Positions 1-7,942 of a DNA stretch of 36,152 nucleotides are shown here, one piece after another; the stretch's first letter is position 1, and every line of letters starts with the position of its first letter. A program made the translations under genes and the position numbers. The notes below the pieces were generated by a model. The model searched no databases, was not told where the DNA came from, and was given only the letters and a program-made list of their open reading frames with translations. Source of the stretch: Rhodopirellula maiorica SM1 (lineage in GTDB: Bacteria; Planctomycetota; Planctomycetia; Pirellulales; Pirellulaceae). The stretch spans positions 1-36,152 of the forward strand of contig NZ_ANOG01000706.1 in the NCBI RefSeq assembly GCF_000346295.1, given 5' to 3'.

Positions 1-726
1 AATCCAGCGTTGACCAGCAATAAGTTCAACAGATACTTGCTGACGCGTTCGGCGGTGTCTCGCATCAGCCGCGTGGTCCCCGTCAACGCCGCGTCCCCAA
101 TCAACGAGATCAGCCGATAGCGAATGTCTTCGCGTCGCAACAACAAAAACAATCACCAACACAATCACTAAGGCAGCGGTGGCAATCGGCTCGACAATCG
201 GCAACAGAATTTCGGTGGCTGCGGCAAAGGGACTTTCGGGCTCACTGGTTACCACAATCTGCGGCGCCGGATCGGTGATTTCCTCGACGACCGCAATCGT
301 GTCGTTCGGCGAATCCGGTTCCACCACTGCACCATGCTCTGGAAACAGCTCGTTGAACATGTTCGTTAGCCGGTGCACCGTGGAATCTTCGCGAAGCTGA
401 AACGATTCAAGCTTCGTTTTGATTTCATGCTGATGGTTTGGCAGATCGGCGGCTAACGTTTGAACTTGCGACACCAATGCCCACATCGCCAAACCGATGA
501 TCGCAAATGCTAAACCGCTGGCGAGTAGGACGGCAGGCAAACGTCCTAACTTCCATTTTTCCAATATGCTGACCAAGGGCGTCAGAATGAATGCCAATAA
601 CACGCTCAGCGCGATTGGCACAAGTACCGGTTTGCCGAAATACAGCAGCGCCAACACCATCAAGACAGTGCCAAGACTAAAGAACACCCGACCGGTGGCC
701 GATTCGCGATCACGTTGGTTGGTCAA
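1..726 (-). CDS. AI-2E family (PerM/TqsA-like) membrane protein, 3'-truncated by window edge and frameshifted
   Basis: The minus strand reads from a TTG at 726 (LTNQRDRESATGRVFFSLGT) into hydrophobic segments such as VLVPIALSVLLAFILTPLV, which is the AI-2E/PerM N-terminal pattern (polytopic inner-membrane transporter or permease-like family, substrate uncertain). The TTG is chosen because AGGA lies about 9 bases upstream and no in-frame ATG exists. A predicted extracytoplasmic loop is followed by a hydrophobic helix. At about 139-150 the reading frame then breaks. The family-like continuation LLLRREDIRYRLISLIGDAA lies in another frame, and removing one T from the T5 run (complement of 145-149) restores it. 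The end lies beyond the window. This is a pseudogene or, more likely given the contig-edge position, a homopolymer sequencing error. A second AI-2E gene sits at 16176-17971. Confidence 0.7.
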   Translation of the reverse strand, partial: MTNQRDRESATGRVFFSLGTVLMVLALLYFGKPVLVPIALSVLLAFILTPLVSILEKWKLGRLPAVLLASGLAFAIIGLAMWALVSQVQTLAADLPNHQHEIKTKLESFQLREDSTVHRLTNMFNELFPEHGAVVEPDSPNDTIAVVEEITDPAPQIVVTSEPESPFAAATEILLPIVEPIATAALVIVLVIVFVVATRRHSLSADLVDWGRGVDGDHAADARHRRTRQQVSVELIAGQRWI

Positions 727-1047
727 CCGCCATATCCTGTAGAAAAGAGCGACACATTTAAGAAGCTGCGACTCACGGCCGTAAAAAAAATCGCCGCGGT
801 GCGTGGCGAGCAAGCAAACGCATTTACTGTGCCGTCGCGTTTCTGACATCCGTTGGCAGCGCAACTCGGGATCAGCATCGAGAAAGTATCGTTGAACCCC
901 GCTGGGGTTTGCGTTGTTGCCCGACCGCGTCGCGGTCGAGCAAGGATCGCCGAACTCGCCCACCTACCTCGTGGAACGTGCGATTTATAAGTGATGAAAG
1001 TCTGGCTCCCCTCGCTTCCGCCGGGGCCGGCGCCACCGTGAAAGGAA
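727..1047. other. Intergenic stretch with no supported gene
   Basis: Short open frames exist here but none has a recognisable domain, ribosome binding site or plausible composition. The stretch contains an A8 run near 782-789 and a GC-rich segment near 898-960. I see no RNA gene. It ends at the hairpin element that begins near 1048. Confidence 0.5.
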
Positions 1048-1167
1048 GTGAAGCAATTTTTCGTAGCGAAACTCGCAGAGAGTTTCGGTTTTAGTCGCGC
1101 GGCAGAAAGTCTCTGCGACTTTCGCTACATTGAATTCGCGTTTTCCTCATAGGGAAAAATGCTTCAC
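1048..1167. repeat. 120-bp hairpin/MITE-like element, copy 1
   Basis: The element is bounded by GTGAAGC at 1048-1054 and its reverse complement GCTTCAC at 1161-1167. Its core is a long imperfect palindrome. The arm starting TAGCGAAACTCGCAGAGA near 1063 is complementary, with about two mismatches, to the arm ending CTCTGCGACTTTCGCTA near 1128. A copy of the same length and near-identical sequence occurs at 32165-32284. No transposase gene is present. The structure fits a non-autonomous miniature inverted-repeat element or REP-like hairpin. The element carries stop codons and is not coding. Confidence 0.8.
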
Positions 1168-1254
1168 AACATTGGCCAAAGCGGCCAATACGAAGGTCGA
1201 TTGCCCACTTATCGACTACCAAACCGCCCCAAAGACAACTACCGAACGCAGAGA

Positions 1255-1773
1255 TCAGCTGAATTTGGGGCCATTCTCTTGGACTTCGCGGTACAGACGG
1301 CGGAGGGTCGGCGAGATCCGTTTATTCGGCCAAGGCTGTTCGTGAACCGTATACTGAAAATCACGGTTTGCCGCACTCGCGACCTGATCTAATCGCTGGA
1401 CCACCTGCTGGGTCCGGATTTTGTCCAATGGCTTAGTTAAAAATACGGTGCCGCCAGCGCTTTGCACAAAGGATCGAATGTCGTCGTCCTGTAAACTGCT
1501 GATGACAATCACAGGAATGGATCGGAGCCGTTTGGACCGGTGATGTCGGAGCGAACAAAGCAGATCAAGGCCGCTGGCGACAGGCATCTCGATATCGGTG
1601 ACGATCAACTGAGGCTGTAACGCTTTGACCGCTTCCCAGGCGTCTTCGCCATTAGCCGTCGTCGTACAATTGTAGCCACATTCCGCGATCCAGCTGCGCA
1701 GCAGTTCACGGGACGCGCGCAAGTCATCCGCGATCACGCAATGAGGAGAAATAGGATCCGCGACGTTGCTCAT
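1255..1773 (-). CDS. CheY-like receiver-domain response regulator, stand-alone
   Basis: This 172-aa protein has a receiver domain over about residues 10-130. The acidic pair is D16-D17, the phosphoacceptor is Asp60 (IVTDIEMP), the switch hydroxyl is Ser92/Ser93 (VIVISS), and the conserved lysine is Lys114 followed by cis-Pro (LTKP). All key residues of a phosphorylatable receiver are therefore present. The remaining C-terminal ~45 residues have no DNA-binding or enzymatic domain I recognise, so output is probably by protein-protein contact. No histidine kinase lies nearby, so this is an orphan regulator. The ATG at 1773 is followed directly by a good domain start. It acts in the cytoplasm, and its partner cannot be inferred from context. 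Confidence 0.9.
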   Translation of the reverse strand: MSNVADPISPHCVIADDLRASRELLRSWIAECGYNCTTTANGEDAWEAVKALQPQLIVTDIEMPVASGLDLLCSLRHHRSKRLRSIPVIVISSLQDDDIRSFVQSAGGTVFLTKPLDKIRTQQVVQRLDQVASAANRDFQYTVHEQPWPNKRISPTLRRLYREVQENGPKFS

Positions 1774-2143
1774 AAATGTTTACCGATGTATTAATTCGCC
1801 CTGGCTGGCGTCTTCTTTTACCCAATCTATAGAAGCAATTGGCGGGCCAACCATTGTCCGCGACCGCCCTGATCCCGCCGCCCGGGTGCCCCCCCAAGAA
1901 CATGGGCGCCAGCTACGGAAGATCCCTAAAAATCGTTACCTACGTTGCGATTTACTCGCCGCGAGCCACCCCAATTCGCCCATCGTTCTACTGAATTATT
2001 CATGTGAGAACAGCTAAGCATACGGGTGTGATCGTTCGTATAGCAACCGGTTGGCTGATTACAGTTCGCCATTTGCAAAAACCAACGGCATCGGTGTCGC
2101 CGACGCCTCTACCAGAGTGGCCCGTAGACAAGCAGCTGGGCGA
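1774..2143. other. Intergenic stretch with no supported gene
   Basis: This spacer lies upstream of the response regulator and downstream of the PAP2 gene. Open frames on the plus strand here are short and compositionally unlike the neighbouring proteins. I see no hairpin with a T tract and no tRNA. Confidence 0.45.
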
Positions 2144-2902
2144 TTACTTGCCGGGCGGAGGCAGAACCGGGGGCTTGGCGACTTGCGATTCTCGCAGCTT
2201 CAACGAACGCGAGATCAACCAACACGACAATGCCCACACCAATCCGGCAACCCAACCCGCCAGCACGTCGGTTGGGTAATGCACCCCCATATAGACGCGG
2301 CTTAACCCAACAAAAACGGTCACAGCGATCGCCACGGCGATGACATAGAACCGTACCCAAAAATGACGCAGCACCGGCACCACCAACACAGCAAGCGTCA
2401 GATAGACGACCGCTGCCATCATCGAATGCCCGCTTGGAAAACTGCTGGTGTAAACCAACGACAAATGAGGCACCAAGTCGGGCCGAGGCCGAGCAAAGAA
2501 ATGCTTCATTAGTAAACTCGCGGCGATACCCCCGAGCGTCGAGACCAAAAGAAATCCCATCGTGCGATAGAGTCGGTTGATCGCCAAAAAACCAGCGGTG
2601 GATAAAATCGCCAGCAACAGAACCGTCATCCCGCCGAGGGCAGTCACATCGCGTCCCGCCTCAGCCATCCAGGAAGGGCCGATGGGTCGCGACAGATCAT
2701 CCGCCGCACGCAAACTGCGGACGGCCCAGCGATCAAACGCATTGGTTCCCCCCTCAAGCACCTCGTCGGCGAGTTCGATGAATCCCCAAGTGCCCGCTGC
2801 GACCAACAAAAACCCCAACAACAGCATCGGCTCGCGTCCCCAGAAGAACCGAATGAGACGAAAAACCGGCCGGTGCACTTTCTGGATTTTAATTTGCATC
2901 AT
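2144..2902 (-). CDS. PAP2-superfamily membrane phosphatase
   Basis: All three PAP2 signature motifs are present: C1 KHFFARPRP, C2 SSFPSGH and C3 SRVYMGVHYPTDVLAG. Several hydrophobic helices surround them. The family hydrolyses lipid phosphates such as undecaprenyl pyrophosphate or phosphatidate at the membrane. The substrate cannot be assigned from sequence alone. I place the start at the ATG-ATG pair at 2902 (MMQIKIQ) because TTAGG lies about 7 bases upstream. In-frame TTG (2932) and ATG (2920) starts would add 10 or 6 residues. The protein is about 252 aa, usual for the family, and appears intact. The C-terminus is Pro-rich (PPVLPPPGK). Confidence 0.9.
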   Translation of the reverse strand: MMQIKIQKVHRPVFRLIRFFWGREPMLLLGFLLVAAGTWGFIELADEVLEGGTNAFDRWAVRSLRAADDLSRPIGPSWMAEAGRDVTALGGMTVLLLAILSTAGFLAINRLYRTMGFLLVSTLGGIAASLLMKHFFARPRPDLVPHLSLVYTSSFPSGHSMMAAVVYLTLAVLVVPVLRHFWVRFYVIAVAIAVTVFVGLSRVYMGVHYPTDVLAGWVAGLVWALSCWLISRSLKLRESQVAKPPVLPPPGK

Positions 2903-3169
2903 GTCGCGGCCTAACAGCATCACGCATGCCAAAAGCCCCGTCGCCGCGGTCCGGAAGCCAAAAAATAGCCGCCCGCGTCACCTAGGAACCCCCTTAACAC
3001 CCCCGCCTTGGAGAATTTTGATAAACCGGTCGAGTGAGAAGGGGGAGCGACGAAATTGCCAGTCCACTGCCAACGCGTTGACCCACCGGATCTGTGACAG
3101 AGGGTTCTCGAAAAAAAGCAAGAAAATGCTTGTTCCCCGCAGCTTGTTCCCCGCAAGGGAAAACCAAAA
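2903..3169. other. Intergenic stretch between the PAP2 gene and the tRNA terminator
   Basis: There is no supported gene. Near 3130-3155 the 12-mer TTGTTCCCCGCA is present once fully and once with its last base lost into the following tract, as a short direct duplication. The rest shows no recognisable element. Confidence 0.4.
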
Positions 3170-3206
3170 AAAATCCCGTGTTTTGCAGTGCAAAACACGG
3201 GATTTT
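3170..3206 (-). terminator. Rho-independent terminator of tRNA-Pro
   Basis: There is a perfect 17-bp inverted repeat, arms 3171-3187 and 3189-3205, extended by one A-T pair outward. On the minus strand the hairpin is followed by eight T residues (complement of the A run ending near 3171). It begins about 8 bases past the tRNA 3' end, so it is positioned to end the tRNA-Pro transcript. On the plus strand the tail is only TTTTAATT, so termination in that direction would be weaker. Confidence 0.9.
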
Positions 3207-3212
3207 AATTGA

Positions 3213-3286
3213 TCGGGGCGACATGATTCGAACATGCGACCTCCTGGTCCCAAACCAGGCGCTCTGCCAGGCTGAGCTACGCCCCG
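3213..3286 (-). tRNA. tRNA-Pro (anticodon UGG)
   Basis: The minus strand folds as a 74-nt cloverleaf. The acceptor is CGGGGCG/CGCCCCG with discriminator A. The D-arm is GCTCAGCCTGGCAGAGC. The anticodon arm is CCTGGTTTGGGACCAGG with TGG as anticodon. The T-arm is GCATG-TTCGAAT-CATGT, with one G-U pair. CCA is not encoded. The gene is followed at once by a strong hairpin terminator and seems to be a single-gene transcript. Confidence 0.96.
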
Positions 3287-3550
3287 GTGCGGTAAAAAGA
3301 GCGACAAATCCACTCTTTCTGCAGCCGGTTACCTTGGACAAGAAACGAGACATCCCCCGTCACTTGAAGGTTCGAAGGTTGTCGTGTTTTTATCGGTTTT
3401 CTGCAACCCCACTTCATACCAATTTTTCATAGATTTTTTGAATTCGTACTCTGACGACGCCTCGACGATTCCCACAAGCTCTCGGCGGGGATCCAGCTGA
3501 CGGCATGACGGAACGCCGCAGCGTAGACCGCGCCCCCGCTGTGCACCACG
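3287..3550. other. Intergenic stretch between tRNA-Pro and the 20-bp tandem repeat
   Basis: Overlapping open frames on both strands here have no domain and no convincing start site. I see nothing I can call. The tRNA promoter must lie just right of 3286 on the minus strand, but no strong -35/-10 pair stands out. Confidence 0.4.
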
Positions 3551-3630
3551 GTGATGGATTGCGCTTCGCGGTGATGGATTGGGCTTCGTGGTCATGGATT
3601 GGGCATCGTGGTGATGGCTTGGGCTTCGCG
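3551..3630. repeat. Four tandem 20-bp repeats
   Basis: Four direct copies run at 3551-3570, 3571-3590, 3591-3610 and 3611-3630. The consensus is GTGATGGATTGGGCTTCGTG, with one to three differences per copy. The period is 20, not a multiple of three, which argues against a coding repeat. There are no spacers, so it is not a CRISPR array. The block lies about 150 bases upstream of the secreted STN-like gene. Confidence 0.9.
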
Positions 3631-3781
3631 GTTCTCGATCGAGCGGACCGGCGGCATCGCTCTTCAACTCGCACGAACGGATTGAGTAACCAGTGGATGC
3701 CTCCGATTTTGCTTGACCGGCGAGTTGGCATGCGAGATCATGACCGCTACCTCATCAGTCTCCTCAAACAGAAGAAGTCGC

Positions 3782-4537
3782 ATGAAAAGTATCTCGTTGA
3801 CAGCGACCTCGCCGCAATCGCCTGCTCCATCGACCTGCAATCGCTTGCCCCGTACCGTGACACGATGGATCATGTTGCTGATTCCATTGGGGTTGTTGGC
3901 AATGCAATCCGCACGGGCTGAGCAAGATCCATTCGGCATCCCACAGAAGATTGCTAAACCGCCGGAGTCACAGACCTCGAAGACGACGGGTCCTGATGCG
4001 GGTCCCGATGCGATCGAGCAGCGACTTCGCAGTAAATTGTCAGAACAGACCTCGATTGACGTCAACGAAGTGCCTCTCAAAGAGTTTCTGAAATTACTTT
4101 CTGAAAAAACCAATGCGCCGATCGTGCTGGACACTCGAGCGATCGAAGAGATCGGCTTGTCGGCCCAACATCCCATTCGTATTTCACTTCAAAACGTCAG
4201 CTTGCGAACGATCCTGAAACTTTCCCTGAGACAACTGGACCTAGCGTATGTAGTCAAAGATGAAGTCATTCAAATCACAACGCCGGAGCGAGCCGAAAAC
4301 CAACTGGCGACGAAAGTCTATACATTAGCGGATCCGCTAAAAGGCAAAGCCGCCAAAGTCATCCGGGTCGTGACCACTACCGTAACTCCAGACACCTGGG
4401 ATGTGATTGGCGGACCGAGCAGCATTACCGCCATTGACAGTGTGTTGGTCGTGTCGACGACGGAGGAAACTCACGAACAGATCGACCAATTGCTCGGAAA
4501 GATCGAGACCGCGTTACAAACGCGAAATCCACAATAG
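3782..4537 (+). CDS. Secreted STN/secretin-N-like domain protein
   Basis: This protein of about 251 aa has an N-terminal signal sequence (hydrophobic core MLLIPLGLLAMQ, ending near SARA). Its middle section resembles the secretin/TonB short N-terminal (STN) fold: VPLKEFLKLLSEKTNAPIVL, then an amphipathic segment ending in RTILKLSLRQLDLAYVVKD and VIQITT. A second alpha/beta segment follows, with ITAIDSVLVVSTTEETHEQI as in secretin N-domains. No secretin pore domain follows, so it is probably a free periplasmic protein. I chose ATG 3782, with AGAAGAAG just upstream, over the longer TTG (3713) and ATG (3740) options. Its binding partner is unknown. The 8-bp hairpin right after its stop probably marks transcript end. 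Confidence 0.8.
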   Translation: MKSISLTATSPQSPAPSTCNRLPRTVTRWIMLLIPLGLLAMQSARAEQDPFGIPQKIAKPPESQTSKTTGPDAGPDAIEQRLRSKLSEQTSIDVNEVPLKEFLKLLSEKTNAPIVLDTRAIEEIGLSAQHPIRISLQNVSLRTILKLSLRQLDLAYVVKDEVIQITTPERAENQLATKVYTLADPLKGKAAKVIRVVTTTVTPDTWDVIGGPSSITAIDSVLVVSTTEETHEQIDQLLGKIETALQTRNPQ

Positions 4538-4538
4538 A

Positions 4539-4556
4539 AACGGCACCCGTGCCGTT
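4539..4556 (+). terminator. Short perfect hairpin after the STN-like gene
   Basis: AACGGCAC and GTGCCGTT form a perfect inverted repeat two bases after the stop codon at 4537. There is no T tract, so it could be an attenuated or Rho-aided 3' end rather than a classical terminator. Confidence 0.45.
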
Positions 4557-4649
4557 CGCCACCGCAACGAACCGTGACGCAACGAACCGGGAACACACCC
4601 GTTGCACCGAGCAAAGCGAGTCGTCATCCGCTCCGATTAATTCGGTTGC

Positions 4650-4679
4650 TTGACTGTCGCCTTCGGAATGCGTTACACT
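4650..4679 (+). promoter_or_regulatory. Sigma70-like promoter candidate for the 421-aa/di-haem pair
   Basis: TTGACT (4650-4655) and TACACT (4674-4679) are separated by 18 bases and lie about 60 bases upstream of the ATG at 4739. The match to the vegetative consensus is good. An 11-base direct repeat GCAACGAACCG at 4564-4574 and 4579-4589 lies upstream and could be a regulatory site. The assignment is by eye only. Confidence 0.5.
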
Positions 4680-4738
4680 TGCTTGACTTCGAGGATCCGC
4701 CGAACCTATTCCTTCGCGATACGACTTAGGGTGCATCG

Positions 4739-6004
4739 ATGCGAAAGCGGATGATGATAACTTTTCTTGGCTTGATGATCGGCTCGACTAGCGTAGCCGC
4801 TTTGGCCGACGCCCCTTCGTCGACGGTCCTGTGGGACAAACCGTTTTCATCTCAACCTCAATCACTCGCGAACAACACGCTGGTGTTATTGCTGATCACC
4901 AACGATGACCCGTTCGATGTTGTCCCCGGCGGCTGGGCCGGCGAGCTGATGGAAGAACCGATTGCGGAAGTCTCGCAACAACGCATCGGACTGCGAGACC
5001 GATTAGCGACTCAGTTTTTGCCTACGGGCATTCCCTCGTCATTGACCGCCGGTGAACCTCGCAATCTTCCGCCGCGAGCCGTTGTCGCGATTTGCAATTC
5101 GGATTATCGATTGCTTTCGCTCTGCGTCGGCATTCCCGAAACCAACGAACTATCCGCGTTAATTGAAGATGCCGAAGAAGTCCAGACGTTGATGGGCATC
5201 CCCAACGATGATCCCAGCGAATTGATCCGCGAATTGGCTGAGCGCAGTGCCGAGCGAGTGGGACGGCGCTGGCAGCAATGGATCGCGCAAGCGGTGACCG
5301 ATATCGAAAACAATCAAGCCGACGAGGCCGTGGCCGATCGTATTGACCGCTTGGGACAACGATTCGAACAAGCGTACTTGGCCGAGGCACGGCTGCGTTT
5401 TGGTTTGTCGGATCCCGAGGATTACACGCGTCTCGGGCTGCTAGAACAGCACGTTTCCACACGGCAACCATGGTGCGATTCCATGATTCCGTTGATTGCC
5501 AATACCGATTTACGGCAACACTATCGCAAACTGATCCAGCCGATCTGGGGACATCCACCGGTCGATGCCGCTGCGGACGCCAGTGAACTGATCGATTGGG
5601 CAGCAACCCACATTGACCAGGCTGCGACAGAGAAACAGGGCACTTTCGTGTTGTCGCTGCAATCGCCCATCGCCAATGCGATGACGCAGAAACGCGGTCA
5701 GGATCAAGCCAACGACGCGGGCAAGCAAAACCGGGTTACAAAAGCATGGGACCGGGTCGCGTCATCTGTTCAGCTGCATCCTAATCGCGAAGTCAACTTG
5801 CAAGAACTTGCACTGCTAAGCCGAGCCCAACAATGGCCTGCGATCGATATCCAACGCCCTAGCATGGCTCGCTATATCTTCGTGGACGCAGCCAAACCGA
5901 CGCCTCTTGTGGTTCACGTCACCGATCCACCAGGTCGGTTTGCTGCCGTGCTGCAACGATCAAAACCAAGTACCAAGTCCAAACTCCAACCGGATGCAGA
6001 ATGA
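4739..6004 (+). CDS. Unrecognised secreted protein coupled to a di-haem oxidoreductase
   Basis: This 421-aa protein begins with a signal peptide (MRKRMMITFLGLMIGS, ending near ALADA). I do not recognise a family. Visible features are an early hydrophobic strand (NNTLVLLLITND), a DPFDVVPGGWAGEL motif, a conserved-looking CNSDYRLLSLCVG segment, and an acidic helical centre (about residues 135-215). A PWCDSMIP segment and a C-terminal strand-rich part (RYIFVDAAK, PLVVHVTD) follow. There is no CxxCH haem motif. Its TGA stop overlaps the next ATG (ATGATGA), so translation is coupled to the di-haem protein. This suggests a periplasmic partner or accessory role. A sigma70-like promoter lies upstream. 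The function is unknown. Confidence 0.75.
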   Translation: MRKRMMITFLGLMIGSTSVAALADAPSSTVLWDKPFSSQPQSLANNTLVLLLITNDDPFDVVPGGWAGELMEEPIAEVSQQRIGLRDRLATQFLPTGIPSSLTAGEPRNLPPRAVVAICNSDYRLLSLCVGIPETNELSALIEDAEEVQTLMGIPNDDPSELIRELAERSAERVGRRWQQWIAQAVTDIENNQADEAVADRIDRLGQRFEQAYLAEARLRFGLSDPEDYTRLGLLEQHVSTRQPWCDSMIPLIANTDLRQHYRKLIQPIWGHPPVDAAADASELIDWAATHIDQAATEKQGTFVLSLQSPIANAMTQKRGQDQANDAGKQNRVTKAWDRVASSVQLHPNREVNLQELALLSRAQQWPAIDIQRPSMARYIFVDAAKPTPLVVHVTDPPGRFAAVLQRSKPSTKSKLQPDAE

Positions 6005-7635
6005 TGAAAAGCTTGTATCGAAACGGGATCACGATGCTGTCGAGCATCCTTATGATGGCCACGGTGGGCTTGCTCAATTCTCAGGCCGTCCATCCCGACT
6101 CGGTCACGGAAGGCCGTGTTCTGTTCGAACAAGATTGGGCGTCACGGAACCCGATCACGGGCAACGATGGGCTTGGGCCACTTTTTAACAGCACCTCCTG
6201 TGTGCGATGCCATTTCCAATCCGGCGTGGGAGGTTCAGGCGACGCGTCGGTCAACGCCTTGACGCTCGGAATCGAGCGGATTCAATCCAAAACAGCGTTT
6301 CTAAATACCGTCGAACTGTCAATCGCAGTGCAATCCTTTCACCCAGGCTTCATTCAAAGCGATGGCACAATCAACAATACTCTGCCCCTTCAGCACCAGG
6401 GCGGTTCGGACGCCTACGCGCTTAAGCGCAAAGCAATGTTGTCGCAAATCCCAGTTGAATTTAGCCAGGCGGGCGGCCCTGTGAATGCCACAGAGGTTCG
6501 ATATGTCTCGGCGACTCCAATTTCGCTGAATATGAAATCCGGTAGCAAGGAAGTATCGATCGACGCCCGGATATTTCAGCGAAATACGACGGCGCTATTT
6601 GGAGCCGGCTTGATCGATCAGGTTAGCAATCGCGACTTAGCCATTCAGGCGAAATTGCAAGAGCGACACCCCGAAATAAGTGGTCGCCCCTCAGCGCTCA
6701 GAGACGGTCGGTTTGGAAAGTTTGGTTGGCGGGCGAATGTTGCTTCGTTAGCCGAATTCATTGACATGGCTTGCGCCAACGAAGTCGGATTGAACACGCG
6801 ACGTCAATCGCAGCCAAGCGACCCGATGGCCCCCGGCTACCGCAATCCTGGAATCGATGTTTCCGACCGACAGATTGTCGCGATGCGTGACTTCATTGCA
6901 GCCCTTCCGGCCCCAACACGCATGCCACCGAAAAATTCGCGGCATGCCCAACAAATTCGGCAGGGTGAGCAGGTTTTTGCTTCGGTCGGGTGCATCAACT
7001 GTCATCTTCAAGATCTGGGGCCTGCAAAAGGAATCTATAGCGACTTGCTTTTGCACGACATGGGATACGAATCGATGGACCTAAGCCATGCAGAGCCCGC
7101 CATTGCTCGTGTCATTCCGTTGTCTCGATATGAATTAGCCAACACCAGACCGACCCGAGAGCCGCTGCCGAATGGCTATTATGGGGCGTCCAGCCTCATT
7201 GCTAACTCGTTGCAAACCCAAAATGAGTTTTTGTTCATGGCACCTTACCAGCCAACGGAACCGACAAGAATTGTGGATGTATCATCCCAAGAACGCTACA
7301 TTGAATTGGAATCCGATGGTGAAGAAACGTCGTCGGGTGAGAGCGAAACAAGGAACGTGCTCGTCAAAGAAACCAAATACATGCGTCAGATCTTTGAACC
7401 GACCAATTTCAACCAAGAATGGAGAACGCCGCCGCTGTGGGGTGTGCGCGACTCGGCACCCTACATGCATGACGGTCGAGCCGAAACGCTGCTAGAAGCG
7501 ATCGCAGTGCACGAAGGGGAAGCCGCCCCAACACGAGATCGCTTCCTGAAACTACCGCTACCTGATCGCCGAGCCGTCCTGGCGTTCTTGGAAACCCTTG
7601 CCGCCCCTAGCAACGTGCCGCAGCAGGCGATGTAA
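6001..7635 (+). CDS. Di-haem c-type oxidoreductase (DUF1111/DHOR, CcpA/MauG-related)
   Basis: This 544-aa protein has an N-terminal export signal (TMLSSILMMATVGLL) and two c-type haem motifs, CVRCH at residues 67-71 and CINCH at 331-335. The C-terminal stretch TPPLWGVRDSAPYMHDGRA (about 476-493) is the hallmark of the CCP/MauG/DUF1111 superfamily and includes a likely Met or His haem ligand. LFGAGLID near 199-206 also fits DUF1111. Members are periplasmic redox enzymes, often annotated as putative peroxidase or thiol oxidoreductase. The true substrate is usually unknown. It overlaps the upstream 421-aa gene by four bases and so is probably co-translated. The acidic insert near 431-455 (ESDGEETSSGESE) is unusual. 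Confidence 0.9.
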   Translation: MMKSLYRNGITMLSSILMMATVGLLNSQAVHPDSVTEGRVLFEQDWASRNPITGNDGLGPLFNSTSCVRCHFQSGVGGSGDASVNALTLGIERIQSKTAFLNTVELSIAVQSFHPGFIQSDGTINNTLPLQHQGGSDAYALKRKAMLSQIPVEFSQAGGPVNATEVRYVSATPISLNMKSGSKEVSIDARIFQRNTTALFGAGLIDQVSNRDLAIQAKLQERHPEISGRPSALRDGRFGKFGWRANVASLAEFIDMACANEVGLNTRRQSQPSDPMAPGYRNPGIDVSDRQIVAMRDFIAALPAPTRMPPKNSRHAQQIRQGEQVFASVGCINCHLQDLGPAKGIYSDLLLHDMGYESMDLSHAEPAIARVIPLSRYELANTRPTREPLPNGYYGASSLIANSLQTQNEFLFMAPYQPTEPTRIVDVSSQERYIELESDGEETSSGESETRNVLVKETKYMRQIFEPTNFNQEWRTPPLWGVRDSAPYMHDGRAETLLEAIAVHEGEAAPTRDRFLKLPLPDRRAVLAFLETLAAPSNVPQQAM

Positions 7636-7942
7636 GATGGAGGCTTCACGATAAGCCAACCCACGGTATTGCGATGCGATCGTCCAAGACTGCTTAGATT
7701 GCCATACTGGGAATGTCGGCGACTTATTAGGTGCGTTTACCTATCGATTTACCGCGACCCCCGATGCTCAATAATGTCAAAGGCACTGGTGAACGCCTCC
7801 CAAAAGTGCTCGTTGCCAGCCAGCGGGCCCCGTTTTGGCGATTACCGAGAAGCGTCGTTTTTTGCGATCCAAATCGGGAATTGCTGCGTAGCTACTCGTG
7901 CAGTGGAATTTCCGTTTGTTTTTGAGCCATTTTGAGTCTTTG
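7636..7942. other. Intergenic stretch with no supported gene
   Basis: There is no domain-bearing frame and no RNA gene. The promoter for the cyclophilin gene must lie here, but I cannot pick out a convincing -35/-10 pair. Confidence 0.4.

Noticed and set aside
909-1094. 61-aa open frame before the response regulator end
   Set aside because: It runs into the hairpin element, has no RBS and no domain.
2577-3212. 211-aa plus-strand frame opposite the PAP2 gene
   Set aside because: It is antisense to three well-conserved PAP2 motifs and runs into the tRNA terminator.
3551-3630. Possible CRISPR array
   Set aside because: The 20-bp units are directly abutting with no spacers and no cas genes are near.
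3505-3921. Open frame over the tandem repeats
   Set aside because: The 20-bp repeat changes phase each unit, the frame overlaps the start of the STN-like gene in another frame, and no domain or RBS is seen.
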